DNA from: an uncultured Clostridiaceae bacterium
Lineage (GTDB): Bacteria; Bacillota; Clostridia; Clostridiales; Clostridiaceae
NCBI GenBank assembly: GCA_946405135.1
Contig: CAMJGD010000015.1
Span: forward strand, 1 to 64,000
Direction of reading: 5' to 3'
Length of the DNA: 64,000 bases
The notes below the pieces were generated by a model. It saw only the letters and a program-made list of their open reading frames with translations, searched no databases and was not told the DNA's origin. The position numbers and the translations under genes are program-made. Positions 53,621 through 63,983 of this stretch are shown piece by piece (positions within the stretch are counted from its first letter, which is position 1; each line of letters begins with the position of its first letter).

Positions 53621-54610
53621 TTGAGTATATTAGTTTGTGGGGGAGCTGGATATATAGGTTCTCATTGTGTTTATTCACTTATAGGCAAAGGCGAAGATGT
53701 AATTGTTGTAGATAATCTTCAAACTGGTCATAAAAGTGCAATTCATCCTAAAGCAAAATTTTATCAAGGAGACATAAGAGATTTTGATTTCTTAGATAAA
53801 GTTTTTAAAGAAAATAATATAGAGGCTGTAATTCATTTTGCAGCCAACTCTCTTGTAGGAGAGAGTATGAATTTACCTCTTAAATATTATAATAATAATG
53901 TTTATGGCACTCAGATTTTACTTCAAGCTATGGTAGAAAACAAAGTAGATAAAATAGTATTTTCTTCTACTGCAGCAGTATATGGTGAACCAGAAAGTTT
54001 GCCTATATTAGAAACAGATAAAACAGAACCAACCAATACCTATGGTGAAACAAAACTTGCTATGGAAAAGATGATGAAATGGTCAGATAAAGCTTATGGT
54101 CTAAAATATATAGCTTTAAGGTACTTTAATGTAGCAGGAGCTCACGAAAATGGATTAATAGGCGAAGATCATAATCCAGAAACCCATCTTATTCCACTTA
54201 TATTACAGGTTCCTTTAGGAAAAAGAGAAAAAATCATGATCTTTGGAGAGGATTATGTTACAAAGGATGGTACTTGTGTAAGAGATTATATACATGTTAT
54301 GGACTTGATTAATGCACATATACTGGCTTTAAATAAATTAAGAGCAGGTTACCATAGTGATGTATTTAATTTGGGAAATGGAAATGGATTTACGGTAAAA
54401 GAAATGATAGAGGCTGCAAGAAAAGTTACAGGACATGCTATACCTGCTGAAATAGTTGAAAGAAGAGCAGGAGATCCTGCAGTATTAGTAGCATCTAGTG
54501 AAAAAGCAAAAAAAGTACTTGGATGGAAGGCTGAATACACAGATGTAGAACATATAATAGCATCTGCATGGAACTTCCATAGCAAGCATAAAAATGGATA
54601 TGAAGAATAA
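53621..54610 (+). CDS. galE: UDP-glucose 4-epimerase
   Basis: A 329-residue extended SDR interconverting UDP-galactose and UDP-glucose with bound NAD. The NAD motif GGAGYIGSH is at the start; the catalytic Ser is in FSSTAAVYG and the Tyr-Lys pair in [13 protein letters not shown] start after GGGGGTG. It regenerates UDP-glucose for GalT and could also feed UDP-galactose to the glycan locus. Confidence 0.96.
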   Translation: MSILVCGGAGYIGSHCVYSLIGKGEDVIVVDNLQTGHKSAIHPKAKFYQGDIRDFDFLDKVFKENNIEAVIHFAANSLVGESMNLPLKYYNNNVYGTQILLQAMVENKVDKIVFSSTAAVYGEPESLPILETDKTEPTNTYGETKLAMEKMMKWSDKAYGLKYIALRYFNVAGAHENGLIGEDHNPETHLIPLILQVPLGKREKIMIFGEDYVTKDGTCVRDYIHVMDLINAHILALNKLRAGYHSDVFNLGNGNGFTVKEMIEAARKVTGHAIPAEIVERRAGDPAVLVASSEKAKKVLGWKAEYTDVEHIIASAWNFHSKHKNGYEE

Positions 54611-54619
54611 GGTGAGAAA

Positions 54620-56131
54620 ATGATAGATATAAATTATGAAATAGATAGACTTGTAAATTTTGCTTTAAATAAGGGCCTTATTGAAGAAGAGGATGTAATA
54701 TATACAAGAAATAGAATTCTAGAAGTTTTGGCCCTATCAGATTACAAAGAAACTTCTGTAAAAGAAGAGGAATTAGAATCAGCAGAGCCTATACTAGAAA
54801 ATATATTGAATTGGGCTCATGAGAATGGAGTATTGGAAAGTAATGGCAGTGTATACAGAGATCTTTTCGATACAAAGATTATGGCTAGTGTTATGCCAAG
54901 ACCTTCAGAAGTTATTCGCAAGTTTAATAAATTCTGGGGAGAAGATAGTAAAAAGGCTACAGATTATTTTTATTCTTTAAGTAAAAATTCTAATTATATA
55001 AGAGTTGAAAGAGTAAAAAAGGATTTAAAGTGGAAGACAAGTACAGAATATGGTGACTTAGATATAACAATAAATCTTTCAAAACCAGAGAAGGATCCTA
55101 AAGCAATTGCTGCAGCTAAGAATCTTCCTGCAAATTCTTATCCTAAATGTCTCTTATGTAAGGAAAACGAAGGATATGAAGGCAGACTAAATCATCCTGC
55201 AAGGCAAAATCACAGGATCATTCCTTTAAAGCTTAATGAAGAAAATTGGTATTTTCAATATTCACCCTATGTATACTATAATGAGCACTGCATAGTATTT
55301 AAAGGAAGTCATGATCCTATGAAAATATCTAAAGACAGTTTTTTGAGATTGCTAGAATTTGTAGAAAAGTTTCCACACTATTTTATAGGATCCAATGCGG
55401 ATTTACCTATAGTAGGAGGATCTATATTATCTCATGATCATTTTCAGGGAGGAAATTATGAATTCCCTATGGCAAAAGCTGAAGTGGAACAAGAATTTGT
55501 TATAAAGGGTTTTGAAGATGTAAATATGGGAATAGTCAAATGGCCTTTATCAGTGATTAGAATTGAAGGTTTTCATATAGATAGGATAGTAGAAGCAGCT
55601 TATTATATATTAGAAAAATGGAAAAACTATTCAGATGAAACTTTAGATATTATATCTCATAGCGGAGAGACACCACATAATACTGTAACTCCTATAGCTA
55701 GAATGAAAAATGGAAAGTTTCAAATAGATTTGGTTTTAAGAAATAACAGAACTACAGAAAGATATCCTTATGGAATATTTCATCCTCATGAAGAACTTCA
55801 TCATATCAAAAAAGAAAACATTGGACTTATAGAAGTTATGGGATTAGCTGTATTACCAGCTAGATTAAAAGATGAATTAAATAGCTTAAGCTATTACCTT
55901 TTAAATAAGGATAAATTAAATGAAATGGAAAAAAATAGTGAACTTCAAAAACATAAAGACTGGTGTTTAGATATATTAAATAAATACAGTGCTTTAAATG
56001 GAAATAATGTAGAAGATATTTTAAGAAAAGAAGTAGGAATAAAGTTTTTAGAAGTATTGAAACACTGTGGAGTATTTAAAGATAATGAAGCCGGAAGAGA
56101 AGGATTTAATAGATTTATAAAAAGCATTTAA
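54620..56131 (+). CDS. galT: Galactose-1-phosphate uridylyltransferase, class II
   Basis: A 503-residue GalT of the Bacillus/Clostridium type (class II), which swaps UMP between UDP-glucose and galactose 1-phosphate. It lacks the HxHxQ context of class I enzymes. Instead it shows NHPARQNHRIIP, the internal SILSHDHFQGGNYEFPM with paired histidines, and RNNRTTERYPYGIFHPH. It starts nine bases after galE, so the genes are translated as a block. Confidence 0.94.
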   Translation: MIDINYEIDRLVNFALNKGLIEEEDVIYTRNRILEVLALSDYKETSVKEEELESAEPILENILNWAHENGVLESNGSVYRDLFDTKIMASVMPRPSEVIRKFNKFWGEDSKKATDYFYSLSKNSNYIRVERVKKDLKWKTSTEYGDLDITINLSKPEKDPKAIAAAKNLPANSYPKCLLCKENEGYEGRLNHPARQNHRIIPLKLNEENWYFQYSPYVYYNEHCIVFKGSHDPMKISKDSFLRLLEFVEKFPHYFIGSNADLPIVGGSILSHDHFQGGNYEFPMAKAEVEQEFVIKGFEDVNMGIVKWPLSVIRIEGFHIDRIVEAAYYILEKWKNYSDETLDIISHSGETPHNTVTPIARMKNGKFQIDLVLRNNRTTERYPYGIFHPHEELHHIKKENIGLIEVMGLAVLPARLKDELNSLSYYLLNKDKLNEMEKNSELQKHKDWCLDILNKYSALNGNNVEDILRKEVGIKFLEVLKHCGVFKDNEAGREGFNRFIKSI

Positions 56132-56185
56132 TGGCAGAACAGAGAAGGCTTATATAAATTCAATGTTTATATAAGAGGTGATAAT

Positions 56186-57223
56186 ATGAAAATAAAAAAG
56201 AATATTATGAATAAAAATATAATATGTTATGAACTTATAAATAGCAGTGGGTTTCAGGTAAATATATTAAATTATGGTGGAATTATTACAGATATAATTG
56301 CTCCAGACAGAAATGGTAATTTAGAAAATGTAGTTTTAAAATACAAAGACTTTAAATCCTATGAAAAAAATATCTGCTACTTTGGTGCTATAATAGGAAG
56401 AACTGCAGGAAGAATAGCTGAAGGAAAAGTAAACCTTGAAGGCGATACCATAGTTTTTAATAAAGGTGATGATATCCATCAAAGCCATGGTGGTATTGTT
56501 GGTTTTGATAAAAAAATATGGGATAGTAAAGTATCGGTGGAGAAAGACAGAGCCATTCTATCTCTTAAATATTTAAGCAGAGATGGGGAAGAAAATTACC
56601 CGGGTAATATTGAAGCAACTGTAGAATACATTGTTACAGAAGATAATGAACTTATAATTAATTATTCAGGTGAAAGTGATAAAGATACCCTTTTAAACAT
56701 GACAAATCATAGCTATTTTAATCTTTCTGGTAATGTAAAACAAGATATATTAAGCCATTTACTATATGTAAACAGCGACTTTATCGTAGAGCTTGATGAA
56801 ACCCAAGTCCCCACTGGTAAATTAATGCCTGTAGGTAATACTCCTTTTGATTTTAGAGGGAGTAAAGAAATTGGAAAAGATATAGAATCAGATCATTACC
56901 AGATAAAGGTAGGTTCTGGATATGACCATCCTTGGATATTGAAAAATGGGGATAATGTTAAAGTATCAGTTTATGAAAGGAATTCAGGAAGAGCTTTGGA
57001 TATATATACGGATAGAAAAGCTGTAGTAGTTTATACTATGAATTCTTCAACTGATGAAAATGAATTATATATAGGAAGAAAAGCTTATAGCAGGGAAGCT
57101 GTGTGCTTTGAAACTCAAAATCCTCCTATAGGAAAAAATAATGCATTTTTAGAAGACTCAATACTTAAAAAGGGAGAAAAATATAAAGCTAAAACTATTT
57201 TCAAATTTTATACCAAAGGATAA
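56186..57223 (+). CDS. galM: Aldose 1-epimerase (galactose mutarotase)
   Basis: A 345-residue GalM converting beta- to alpha-galactose. The pattern NYGGIITDIIAPDRNG at the start, GAIIGRTAGRIA, the catalytic His in NMTNHSYFNLSG and the Glu in AVCFETQNPP near the C-terminus are all present. Ends the enzyme block of the operon, about 100 bp before the regulator gene. Ribosome binding site AAGAGGTG. Confidence 0.94.
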   Translation: MKIKKNIMNKNIICYELINSSGFQVNILNYGGIITDIIAPDRNGNLENVVLKYKDFKSYEKNICYFGAIIGRTAGRIAEGKVNLEGDTIVFNKGDDIHQSHGGIVGFDKKIWDSKVSVEKDRAILSLKYLSRDGEENYPGNIEATVEYIVTEDNELIINYSGESDKDTLLNMTNHSYFNLSGNVKQDILSHLLYVNSDFIVELDETQVPTGKLMPVGNTPFDFRGSKEIGKDIESDHYQIKVGSGYDHPWILKNGDNVKVSVYERNSGRALDIYTDRKAVVVYTMNSSTDENELYIGRKAYSREAVCFETQNPPIGKNNAFLEDSILKKGEKYKAKTIFKFYTKG

Positions 57224-57324
57224 ATGAATTTAGTTTACAATATAATGAATTTCATATTATTATGCTATAATAAATTTAATGAATATTAGAAATATTTCAA
57301 AATAAAAGGTGGGAGAGAGTTTAA

Positions 57325-58326
<1,002 letters not shown>

Positions 58327-58357
58327 TAGTTAATAACATATTTAATATTTTATTGGA

Positions 58358-58400
58358 CTGCTTTGTAATAGATAAAGATTTATTACGGAGCAGCTTTTTT
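58358..58400 (+). terminator. Rho-independent terminator of the galactoside operon
   Basis: A 13-bp stem (58358-58370 with 58381-58393, two wobble pairs), ten-base loop and six T. Confidence 0.85.
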
Positions 58401-58509
58401 CTGTAATTTTGATTAATTGTATAACTTCTATATCAATTTTTAATATAGTATAAACTTTATTAAAAAGAATTATATATTTTTCATATAAATTGTAAATTAA
58501 CTATAGAAA

Positions 58510-58538
58510 TTTACAAAAAGTTATACTTTGACTATATA
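58510..58538 (+). promoter_or_regulatory. Promoter of the aminomutase gene
   Basis: TTTACA (58510-58515), 17 bases, TATATA (58533-58538), about 33 bp before the start codon. Confidence 0.6.
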
Positions 58539-58570
58539 ATGTTATTAAAAGTTGGAAAGGAGTTGTTTCA

Positions 58571-59845
58571 ATGAAAGATTATGACAAAAGGTCAATTGCA
58601 ATTGAGAGAGCTTCTATTTTAAAGTCTCGTATAGATGATTATCTTCAAATAAGAGACAATATATTAAGAGGTTCATCGCCTGAAGAGTCAGAAAATATTG
58701 AAAAAAGAAAAATCAATATATTAGATTTTTTTAAAGCTTCAGAAGAAGATTGGAAGGATTGGCATTGGCAGATTAAAAATAGAATTACTGAAGTGGATAC
58801 ACTAAAGAAACTTATATATTTATCAGAAGAGGAAGTAGAAGATATAAGGCAGGTAGAAAAAAGATTTAGATGGGCTGTTTCACCTTATTATCTATCTCTT
58901 ATAAATGATGATAAAATGAATCCTGTCAGGCTTCAATCTATTCCTACATTTTTAGAACTTAAAGATAGCGGAGAAATGGACCCTATGGGAGAAGAATATA
59001 CAAATCCAGCAGGATGCATTACTAGAAGGTATCCAGATAGACTGATTATAAATGTAACCAATGAATGTGCCATGTATTGCAGACACTGTCAAAGAAGAAG
59101 AAATATAGATACTAAAGATAATCATACATCTAAAGAAACTATTATGGAATCTATAGAATATATAAAAAATAATACTGAAATAAGGGATGTATTGATAACT
59201 GGCGGGGATGCTTTAACTTTATCAGATGAAATGCTGGATTGGCTTCTAGGAGAACTAAAAAAAATTGAACATTTGGAAATAATAAGGATTGGCACAAGAG
59301 TACTTGTAACTATGCCTCAAAGAATTACAGGAAATCTTGTAGACATATTAAAAAAATATCCTCCTATATATATAAATACTCATTTTAATCATCCTTTAGA
59401 AATAACCCAAGAATCTAAGGCAGCTTGTGAAAGATTAACAGAGGCAGGAATACCTTTGGGAAATCAAGCTGTTCTATTGAATGGTATAAATAATGATAAA
59501 TATGTAATGAGATTATTAAATCAAGAATTGCTAAAGTGCAGAGTGAAACCTTATTATATATTTCATGCAAAAAATGTAAAGGGAACCATGCATTTTAACA
59601 CTTCAGTGGATGATGGCATAGAAATAATGGAATATTTGAGAGGTTACACATCTGGACTAGCTATTCCTACTTATATAATAAATGCTCCTGGGGGAAAAGG
59701 AAAAACTCCTATACTTCCACAGTATTTAGTTTCTAGAGGAAAAGATTATATAAAGATAAGGACCTGGGAAGGAGAGATACTAGATTATCCGAATAAACCT
59801 ACTTTAGATTTAAAAAAATGTTTACACAGAGGAGATGTTAGCTAA
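58571..59845 (+). CDS. eam: Glutamate 2,3-aminomutase (radical SAM, PLP)
   Basis: A 424-residue KamA-family enzyme. The radical SAM cluster CAMYCRHC has Cys166, 170 and 173, followed by QRRRNI, the form typical for glutamate rather than lysine mutases. In lysine 2,3-aminomutase two Asp residues hold the lysine side-chain amine; here the equivalents are Lys334 (FHAKNVKG) and Asn371 (IINAPGGKGKTP). These are the replacements described for glutamate 2,3-aminomutase. Product would be beta-glutamate, a compatible solute in some anaerobes. Stand-alone gene with AAAGGAG. Confidence 0.88.
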   Translation: MKDYDKRSIAIERASILKSRIDDYLQIRDNILRGSSPEESENIEKRKINILDFFKASEEDWKDWHWQIKNRITEVDTLKKLIYLSEEEVEDIRQVEKRFRWAVSPYYLSLINDDKMNPVRLQSIPTFLELKDSGEMDPMGEEYTNPAGCITRRYPDRLIINVTNECAMYCRHCQRRRNIDTKDNHTSKETIMESIEYIKNNTEIRDVLITGGDALTLSDEMLDWLLGELKKIEHLEIIRIGTRVLVTMPQRITGNLVDILKKYPPIYINTHFNHPLEITQESKAACERLTEAGIPLGNQAVLLNGINNDKYVMRLLNQELLKCRVKPYYIFHAKNVKGTMHFNTSVDDGIEIMEYLRGYTSGLAIPTYIINAPGGKGKTPILPQYLVSRGKDYIKIRTWEGEILDYPNKPTLDLKKCLHRGDVS

Positions 59846-59873
59846 ATAAAGTTAGAAAAAGAGTGAAAAGTTA

Positions 59874-59923
59874 TGTTTTACTGATGTTATGGCATGCATA
59901 ATACCGTAACATCAGACAAAACA
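59874..59923. terminator. Bidirectional terminator between eam and hydE
   Basis: Stem CTGATGTTATGG (59881-59892) with CCGTAACATCAG (59904-59915), flanked by TGTTTT and AAAACA. Serves both convergent genes. Confidence 0.75.
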
Positions 59924-59944
59924 TTACTTTAACTATTAATATAA

Positions 59945-60991
59945 TCAATCATTAAATTTTGGAAAGTCACGATTTCCCCTAAAACCCTTTTGAGAAGATA
60001 CAGTTCTTCCAATATTGAGTATTTTGCTGGTAATACAGCCTCTGCAGTGAACAGGAGTATCTCCAGTACAGATTTTCCCCGGATAAAGAGCATAAAGCTT
60101 TCTGTATTCTCCTTCTGTAACATTTGGCATTACTACATTTGCTCCGCTTTGAAGTGCTAATATTCTTCCGTTTTTATTTAAAGATTCCATAGCTGTAGTA
60201 GCAGGTATATTTATATCAGGTAATAATAGTCTTGTTAAAGCCATTACCTTAAGTGCCATATTAAAATCTCCAGCCTTAGCTCCTTTAAGAGGAGTATCAT
60301 CATTTGGAATAAAAGGACCTATGCCTATCATATCTGCATCAATTTCTTTAAAAAACAATATATCTTCAGCATAAGACTCAACGGTTTGTCCAGGAAGTCC
60401 CACCAAGATTCCACTACCTACTTCATAACCTAAATTTCTAAGATCAGATAAACATCTTTTTCTTTCTTCATGGCTCATTCCAGGATCCATTTTTTCATAT
60501 AAGCCTTTATCTGTAGTTTCTATTCTGATCAAATATCTGTCTGCACCTGCTTCTTTAAAGGCTTTATACTCTTCAAAGTTTTTTTCTCCAAGACTTAATG
60601 TTAATGCTGCACCTAAGGATTTTATCTTTGATACTATGGAAGTCATCTTCTGAGTGGTATAATAATCATCTTCTCCTCCTTGAAGTACTATGGTCCTATA
60701 ACCATAATTTACTGCTTTAGCAGCAAAGTCTACTATTTCTTCCTCTGAAAGCCTATATCTTTTTAAATTTTTATTATCCCTTCTTAAGCCACAGTACATA
60801 CAGTTTCTTTTGCATATATTTGTAAATTCTATAAGGCCTCTTAAATGTACTTCATTACCTACATATTTTTTTCTAACTTCATCTGCAGCTTTAAATATCG
60901 CATTGTTGTATTCATCAGTTTTAAGTAAGGATATGAGTTCTTCTTTGCTTAATACATGATGTTCTTTAGCCTTTGCTATTAATTTTAACAA
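59945..60991 (-). CDS. hydE: [FeFe]-hydrogenase maturase HydE
   Basis: A 348-residue radical SAM enzyme of the HydE group. Cluster cysteines lie in CKRNCMYCGLRRDN; further family blocks are YGYRTIVLQGGEDDYYTTQK and GQTVESYAEDILFFKEID. The C-terminal CTGDTPVHCRGC could hold the second Fe-S cluster. HydE helps build the dithiolate bridge of the H-cluster together with HydF and HydG, which are not in this window. The start is TTG 60991 behind GGAGTG with seven bases of spacing. Confidence 0.9.
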   Translation of the reverse strand: MLKLIAKAKEHHVLSKEELISLLKTDEYNNAIFKAADEVRKKYVGNEVHLRGLIEFTNICKRNCMYCGLRRDNKNLKRYRLSEEEIVDFAAKAVNYGYRTIVLQGGEDDYYTTQKMTSIVSKIKSLGAALTLSLGEKNFEEYKAFKEAGADRYLIRIETTDKGLYEKMDPGMSHEERKRCLSDLRNLGYEVGSGILVGLPGQTVESYAEDILFFKEIDADMIGIGPFIPNDDTPLKGAKAGDFNMALKVMALTRLLLPDINIPATTAMESLNKNGRILALQSGANVVMPNVTEGEYRKLYALYPGKICTGDTPVHCRGCITSKILNIGRTVSSQKGFRGNRDFPKFND

Positions 60992-61145
60992 TAATTTTCA
61001 CTCCTAATAAAAAGTATAGTATCATAAGTTGTTTCTTTATTAATGCTATTGTGAACAATTATATTATAAATGAAAATCATAAAAATGTTTAGCAGTAATT
61101 AATATTTAAAATATATTTTGAAAATTTTATATTTTGAAAATATTA

Positions 61146-61174
61146 TTGAAATTACAGTTAAATGGTAATATAAT
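61146..61174 (+). promoter_or_regulatory. Sigma-A promoter of the terminal ABC operon
   Basis: TTGAAA (61146-61151), 17 bases, TATAAT (61169-61174). Predicted transcription start near 61181 gives an untranslated leader of about 147 nt. Confidence 0.75.
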
Positions 61175-61211
61175 GAAAATATGGAGTCTGATTAAAAATA
61201 AATAGACATAT

Positions 61212-61256
61212 ATGAGCTATACAAATAAAAAGATGACTAGTTATAACGATTATTAA
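61212..61256 (+). other. Possible leader peptide ORF, 14 codons
   Basis: An ATG frame encoding MSYTNKKMTSYNDY, ending nine bases before the leader hairpin. No good ribosome binding site precedes it, so translation is doubtful. Listed because of its position between promoter and hairpin. Confidence 0.25.
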
Positions 61257-61264
61257 TTTGCATA

Positions 61265-61290
61265 AATATGCGGCGATAAAGCCGCATATT
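61265..61290 (+). promoter_or_regulatory. GC-rich leader hairpin, possible attenuator
   Basis: A 10-bp perfect stem AATATGCGGC (61265-61274) with GCCGCATATT (61281-61290), six-base loop, followed by TTATTATAT. It lies inside the leader, 37 bp before the first gene. No upstream plus-strand gene needs a terminator here, so control of the downstream operon is likely. Confidence 0.55.
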
Positions 61291-61327
61291 TATTATATCT
61301 TATAAATAATGTGCTATGAGGTGAATC

Positions 61328-62299
61328 ATGAAAAAAATAACAATTACTATTATTTTGATTATATCAATTATAATAACTTTGTCATTAAAGATTACATTGG
61401 ATAAGAGAGGTAAAGGAGAAGCTTTTCCTCATTTTAAGCAAGCTATAATTAAGTATAGTGGAAGTGCTAATGCTATTTCTAAGGAAAAGTTTAAAATGCC
61501 TATAATTTTCGTTGATGAAAGCAAGATGAGTGAATTAGCTTCTGTAGAAAATTTAAAAGAAATATATATAGTAGATAGCAACGGTATAAAGTATCCAATG
61601 ATGGATTATAAGATACAAGATGGCGTTGAGAATAAAGGATATATAATGAGAAATTTTGAAGGTAATATTATATTTAAAAATCCAGGGATTTATGAACTTA
61701 CAAATGTAAAGTTTAAGTTTTTAGATAATAAAATAAAAGATTATCCTTTAGGAAATTTTAAAGTATATGTAGAATCTAAAGAAAATTTTAGTAACATGTT
61801 TATTGGTAATATTTTTCCTGAATATATTTTTAGCAAAGAAAAACCAGGAATTTCTGGAGTTATGGTAAGGTTTGATATTCAAGCTGAAGACATAGTATTA
61901 AAAAATATTGATTTGGGTGTAGATGGTTTAAATGTAGATAAAAATAATATAATTGTAACTAAGGATATTATAGATATAAACGATTTTGAAAGCAAACGAA
62001 ATGCAAAAGAATTCATATGCTTTGATTCTATGCGGGTAACTGAAAATAGTGACTCTGGTTATTTAGATAAGAAAATATCAAAAGAATATATTAAAGATAA
62101 TTATATTATGCTTTTAATTCCTATTACTTGCAGCAAAGAATTCAATTTAAAAAATACTGCTATAGCTTTAAATTTAAAGTTTACTATTAATAGTAAGGGA
62201 AAGGACTATGAGTTATATTCTCTTCAGCCCCTTGTATATTTGCCTTTAATTAATAAAGATTTGAAGCCTTTAAATCTTTTAAAGGAGGAAGGAAAATGA
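61328..62299 (+). CDS. Membrane-anchored protein of unknown function, ABC operon
   Basis: I do not recognise this 323-residue protein. One N-terminal hydrophobic segment (residues about 4-22, rich in Ile) probably anchors it outside the cell or leaves it as a secreted protein; no lipobox cysteine is present. The remainder is hydrophilic and rich in beta-prone stretches such as IIFKNPGIYELTNVKFKF. The stop overlaps the ATPase start by 4 bp (ATGA), so the two are coupled. It may be an accessory or sensor part of the transporter (inference). Confidence 0.65.
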   Translation: MKKITITIILIISIIITLSLKITLDKRGKGEAFPHFKQAIIKYSGSANAISKEKFKMPIIFVDESKMSELASVENLKEIYIVDSNGIKYPMMDYKIQDGVENKGYIMRNFEGNIIFKNPGIYELTNVKFKFLDNKIKDYPLGNFKVYVESKENFSNMFIGNIFPEYIFSKEKPGISGVMVRFDIQAEDIVLKNIDLGVDGLNVDKNNIIVTKDIIDINDFESKRNAKEFICFDSMRVTENSDSGYLDKKISKEYIKDNYIMLLIPITCSKEFNLKNTAIALNLKFTINSKGKDYELYSLQPLVYLPLINKDLKPLNLLKEEGK

Positions 62300-63165
62300 G
62301 TTTTCAAGTATTAAATTTGAGTAAAAGCTATAATAGGTTTAATCCCTTTAAAAAATGTGAAGTACTTGAAGATGTATCGTTTAATATTAATAAAGGCGAA
62401 CTATATTCAATTATAGGTCAAAATGGGGTTGGAAAAACTACAACAATTAAATGTATATTAAAATTTATAAAAAAGGATAGGGGTGAAATATCCTTTGAAG
62501 GTAAGGATATGAGCGAAATTATAGAAAAAGGTAAACTTGGATATTTACCTGAAGAATTAGTTTATCCAAGTAGTATAAGCGCAATGTCCTATATTACGGA
62601 TATGGGAATATTAAAAGGTATGGATAAAGAATTGATTAAGAAAAAAATATCAGAACTAGCCTGTTTATTTGAGTTAGATAAATGTATTGATAAGCCAATT
62701 AAGAAGCTTTCAAAAGGCATGAGAAAAAAAGTAGGATTTATTCAGGCTGTATTAAATGAACCTGAATTTTTGATATTAGATGAACCTACAGATGGGCTGG
62801 ATCCAGTAGCTAGAAGAATTATGCTTGATTATATAAAAAGTCTTAGACAGTCAGGATGCAGCATACTAGTTACATCCCACATACTTGCTGATTTAGAAAT
62901 GGTTTGCACTAGAGTCGGCATTATGGATAGAGGTTGTATCATTAATGAAGTAGATTTGGAAAAATTAAGGAAAGAAAAATGTAAAACATCAATAAAAGTA
63001 CTTGTTAAGAATGAAGATGACTTTAAAGAAAAGGTTTATATTTTAGAAAAGGAAAAGCCTTTAATTTTTAAAAACATAGAGGAACTTAAAATATTAAATA
63101 TAGATTACAGTAATCAGACTCTTGAGGATATATATTTTAATACTTTAAAGAAAGGAAAAGATTAG
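62296..63165 (+). CDS. ABC-2-type transporter ATPase
   Basis: A 289-residue ATPase: Walker A GQNGVGKTT, signature LSKGMRKKVGF, Walker B LILDEPTDGLDP and switch His in TSHILADLEM. The C-terminal 75 residues are an extra domain common in ABC-2 exporters such as bacteriocin immunity or lantibiotic transporters. The signature has Lys in place of the usual second Gly (LSKGM), as often seen in this class. Coupled to both neighbours: start overlaps the upstream gene and the permease starts right after its stop. Confidence 0.9.
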   Translation: MSFQVLNLSKSYNRFNPFKKCEVLEDVSFNINKGELYSIIGQNGVGKTTTIKCILKFIKKDRGEISFEGKDMSEIIEKGKLGYLPEELVYPSSISAMSYITDMGILKGMDKELIKKKISELACLFELDKCIDKPIKKLSKGMRKKVGFIQAVLNEPEFLILDEPTDGLDPVARRIMLDYIKSLRQSGCSILVTSHILADLEMVCTRVGIMDRGCIINEVDLEKLRKEKCKTSIKVLVKNEDDFKEKVYILEKEKPLIFKNIEELKILNIDYSNQTLEDIYFNTLKKGKD

Positions 63166-63960
63166 ATGAGAAAAATTATAAAGTATAAAATTATAACTTT
63201 GTTTGAAGATAAAATATTTAATATAGTTTTACTTATTTATTTTATAGTTCTTAATTATAATATCTTTATTAATTCAGGACTATTTTTAGCTGGTTCTGCA
63301 GAGTTTAATTCAAAGCTTAAATATACTTTATTAATTAATAACTTCATTGCTACTACTTCAATGTTTGGATTGCTTACGGCTATATATATTGGAGCAGGAT
63401 TTATTGGAAAAGACATAAAATCAAATCAGATATATGTAATATTATCAAGTACATCTAAAAGGTGGGCATACTTTTTTGGAAATTGGATTGGTTCCATAGT
63501 AGTGATTTTTGTTTTCCTTTCTTTGATTATACTAAACTATATATGCATTAGTGCAGCTTTAGGGGTAATGACTTACTACATAGACTTTTTAACTATTCTT
63601 ATAGAAACTGTGTTAAACATGATTGTGATAATGACAATAACAGCAGCGGCTTCAATTTTCATTGAAGGATATGGAAGTGCTTTGGTTGGTTTTATAGCTC
63701 TTACAATTTATAATATTCATTCAGCTTGTAAAATACCATTTACTAATCATTTTGTAAATGTAGATTTTAATTTACGAAGGCTGTTAGTAAATATATCACC
63801 CATAAGATCTATATATGCATCCTCTATAACCAGTGAAGGAGTTATTGAACGGTTTAATGTAGAACCATTTTTAATTCATAATTTTACAGCATATCAGATG
63901 CTTTATATAGGTATTCTACTGATAATAGGCATTTTTGCATTGGGGAATAGGGAACTTTAG
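63166..63960 (+). CDS. ABC-2-type transporter permease
   Basis: A 264-residue membrane protein with about six hydrophobic segments (near residues 15-35, 65-85, 105-130, 140-165, 168-185 and 240-260), of the ABC-2 permease type. GAGFIGKDIKSNQIYVILSS matches the typical cytoplasmic turn in this family. It begins directly at the ATPase stop. The substrate is unknown; relatives export peptides, lipids or toxins. The operon probably continues past the window. Confidence 0.85.
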   Translation: MRKIIKYKIITLFEDKIFNIVLLIYFIVLNYNIFINSGLFLAGSAEFNSKLKYTLLINNFIATTSMFGLLTAIYIGAGFIGKDIKSNQIYVILSSTSKRWAYFFGNWIGSIVVIFVFLSLIILNYICISAALGVMTYYIDFLTILIETVLNMIVIMTITAAASIFIEGYGSALVGFIALTIYNIHSACKIPFTNHFVNVDFNLRRLLVNISPIRSIYASSITSEGVIERFNVEPFLIHNFTAYQMLYIGILLIIGIFALGNREL

Positions 63961-63983
63961 ATGAGAGTATTTTTTACAGAGTA

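Noticed and set aside
58571-59845. Lysine 2,3-aminomutase
   Set aside because: The two lysine-binding Asp positions are Lys334 and Asn371, as in glutamate 2,3-aminomutase.
61068-61087. Dispersed repeat shared with the window end (near 63983)
   Set aside because: An 18-base A/T-rich match, AATGAAAATCATAAAAAT, can arise by chance in this composition, and the second copy is cut by the window edge.
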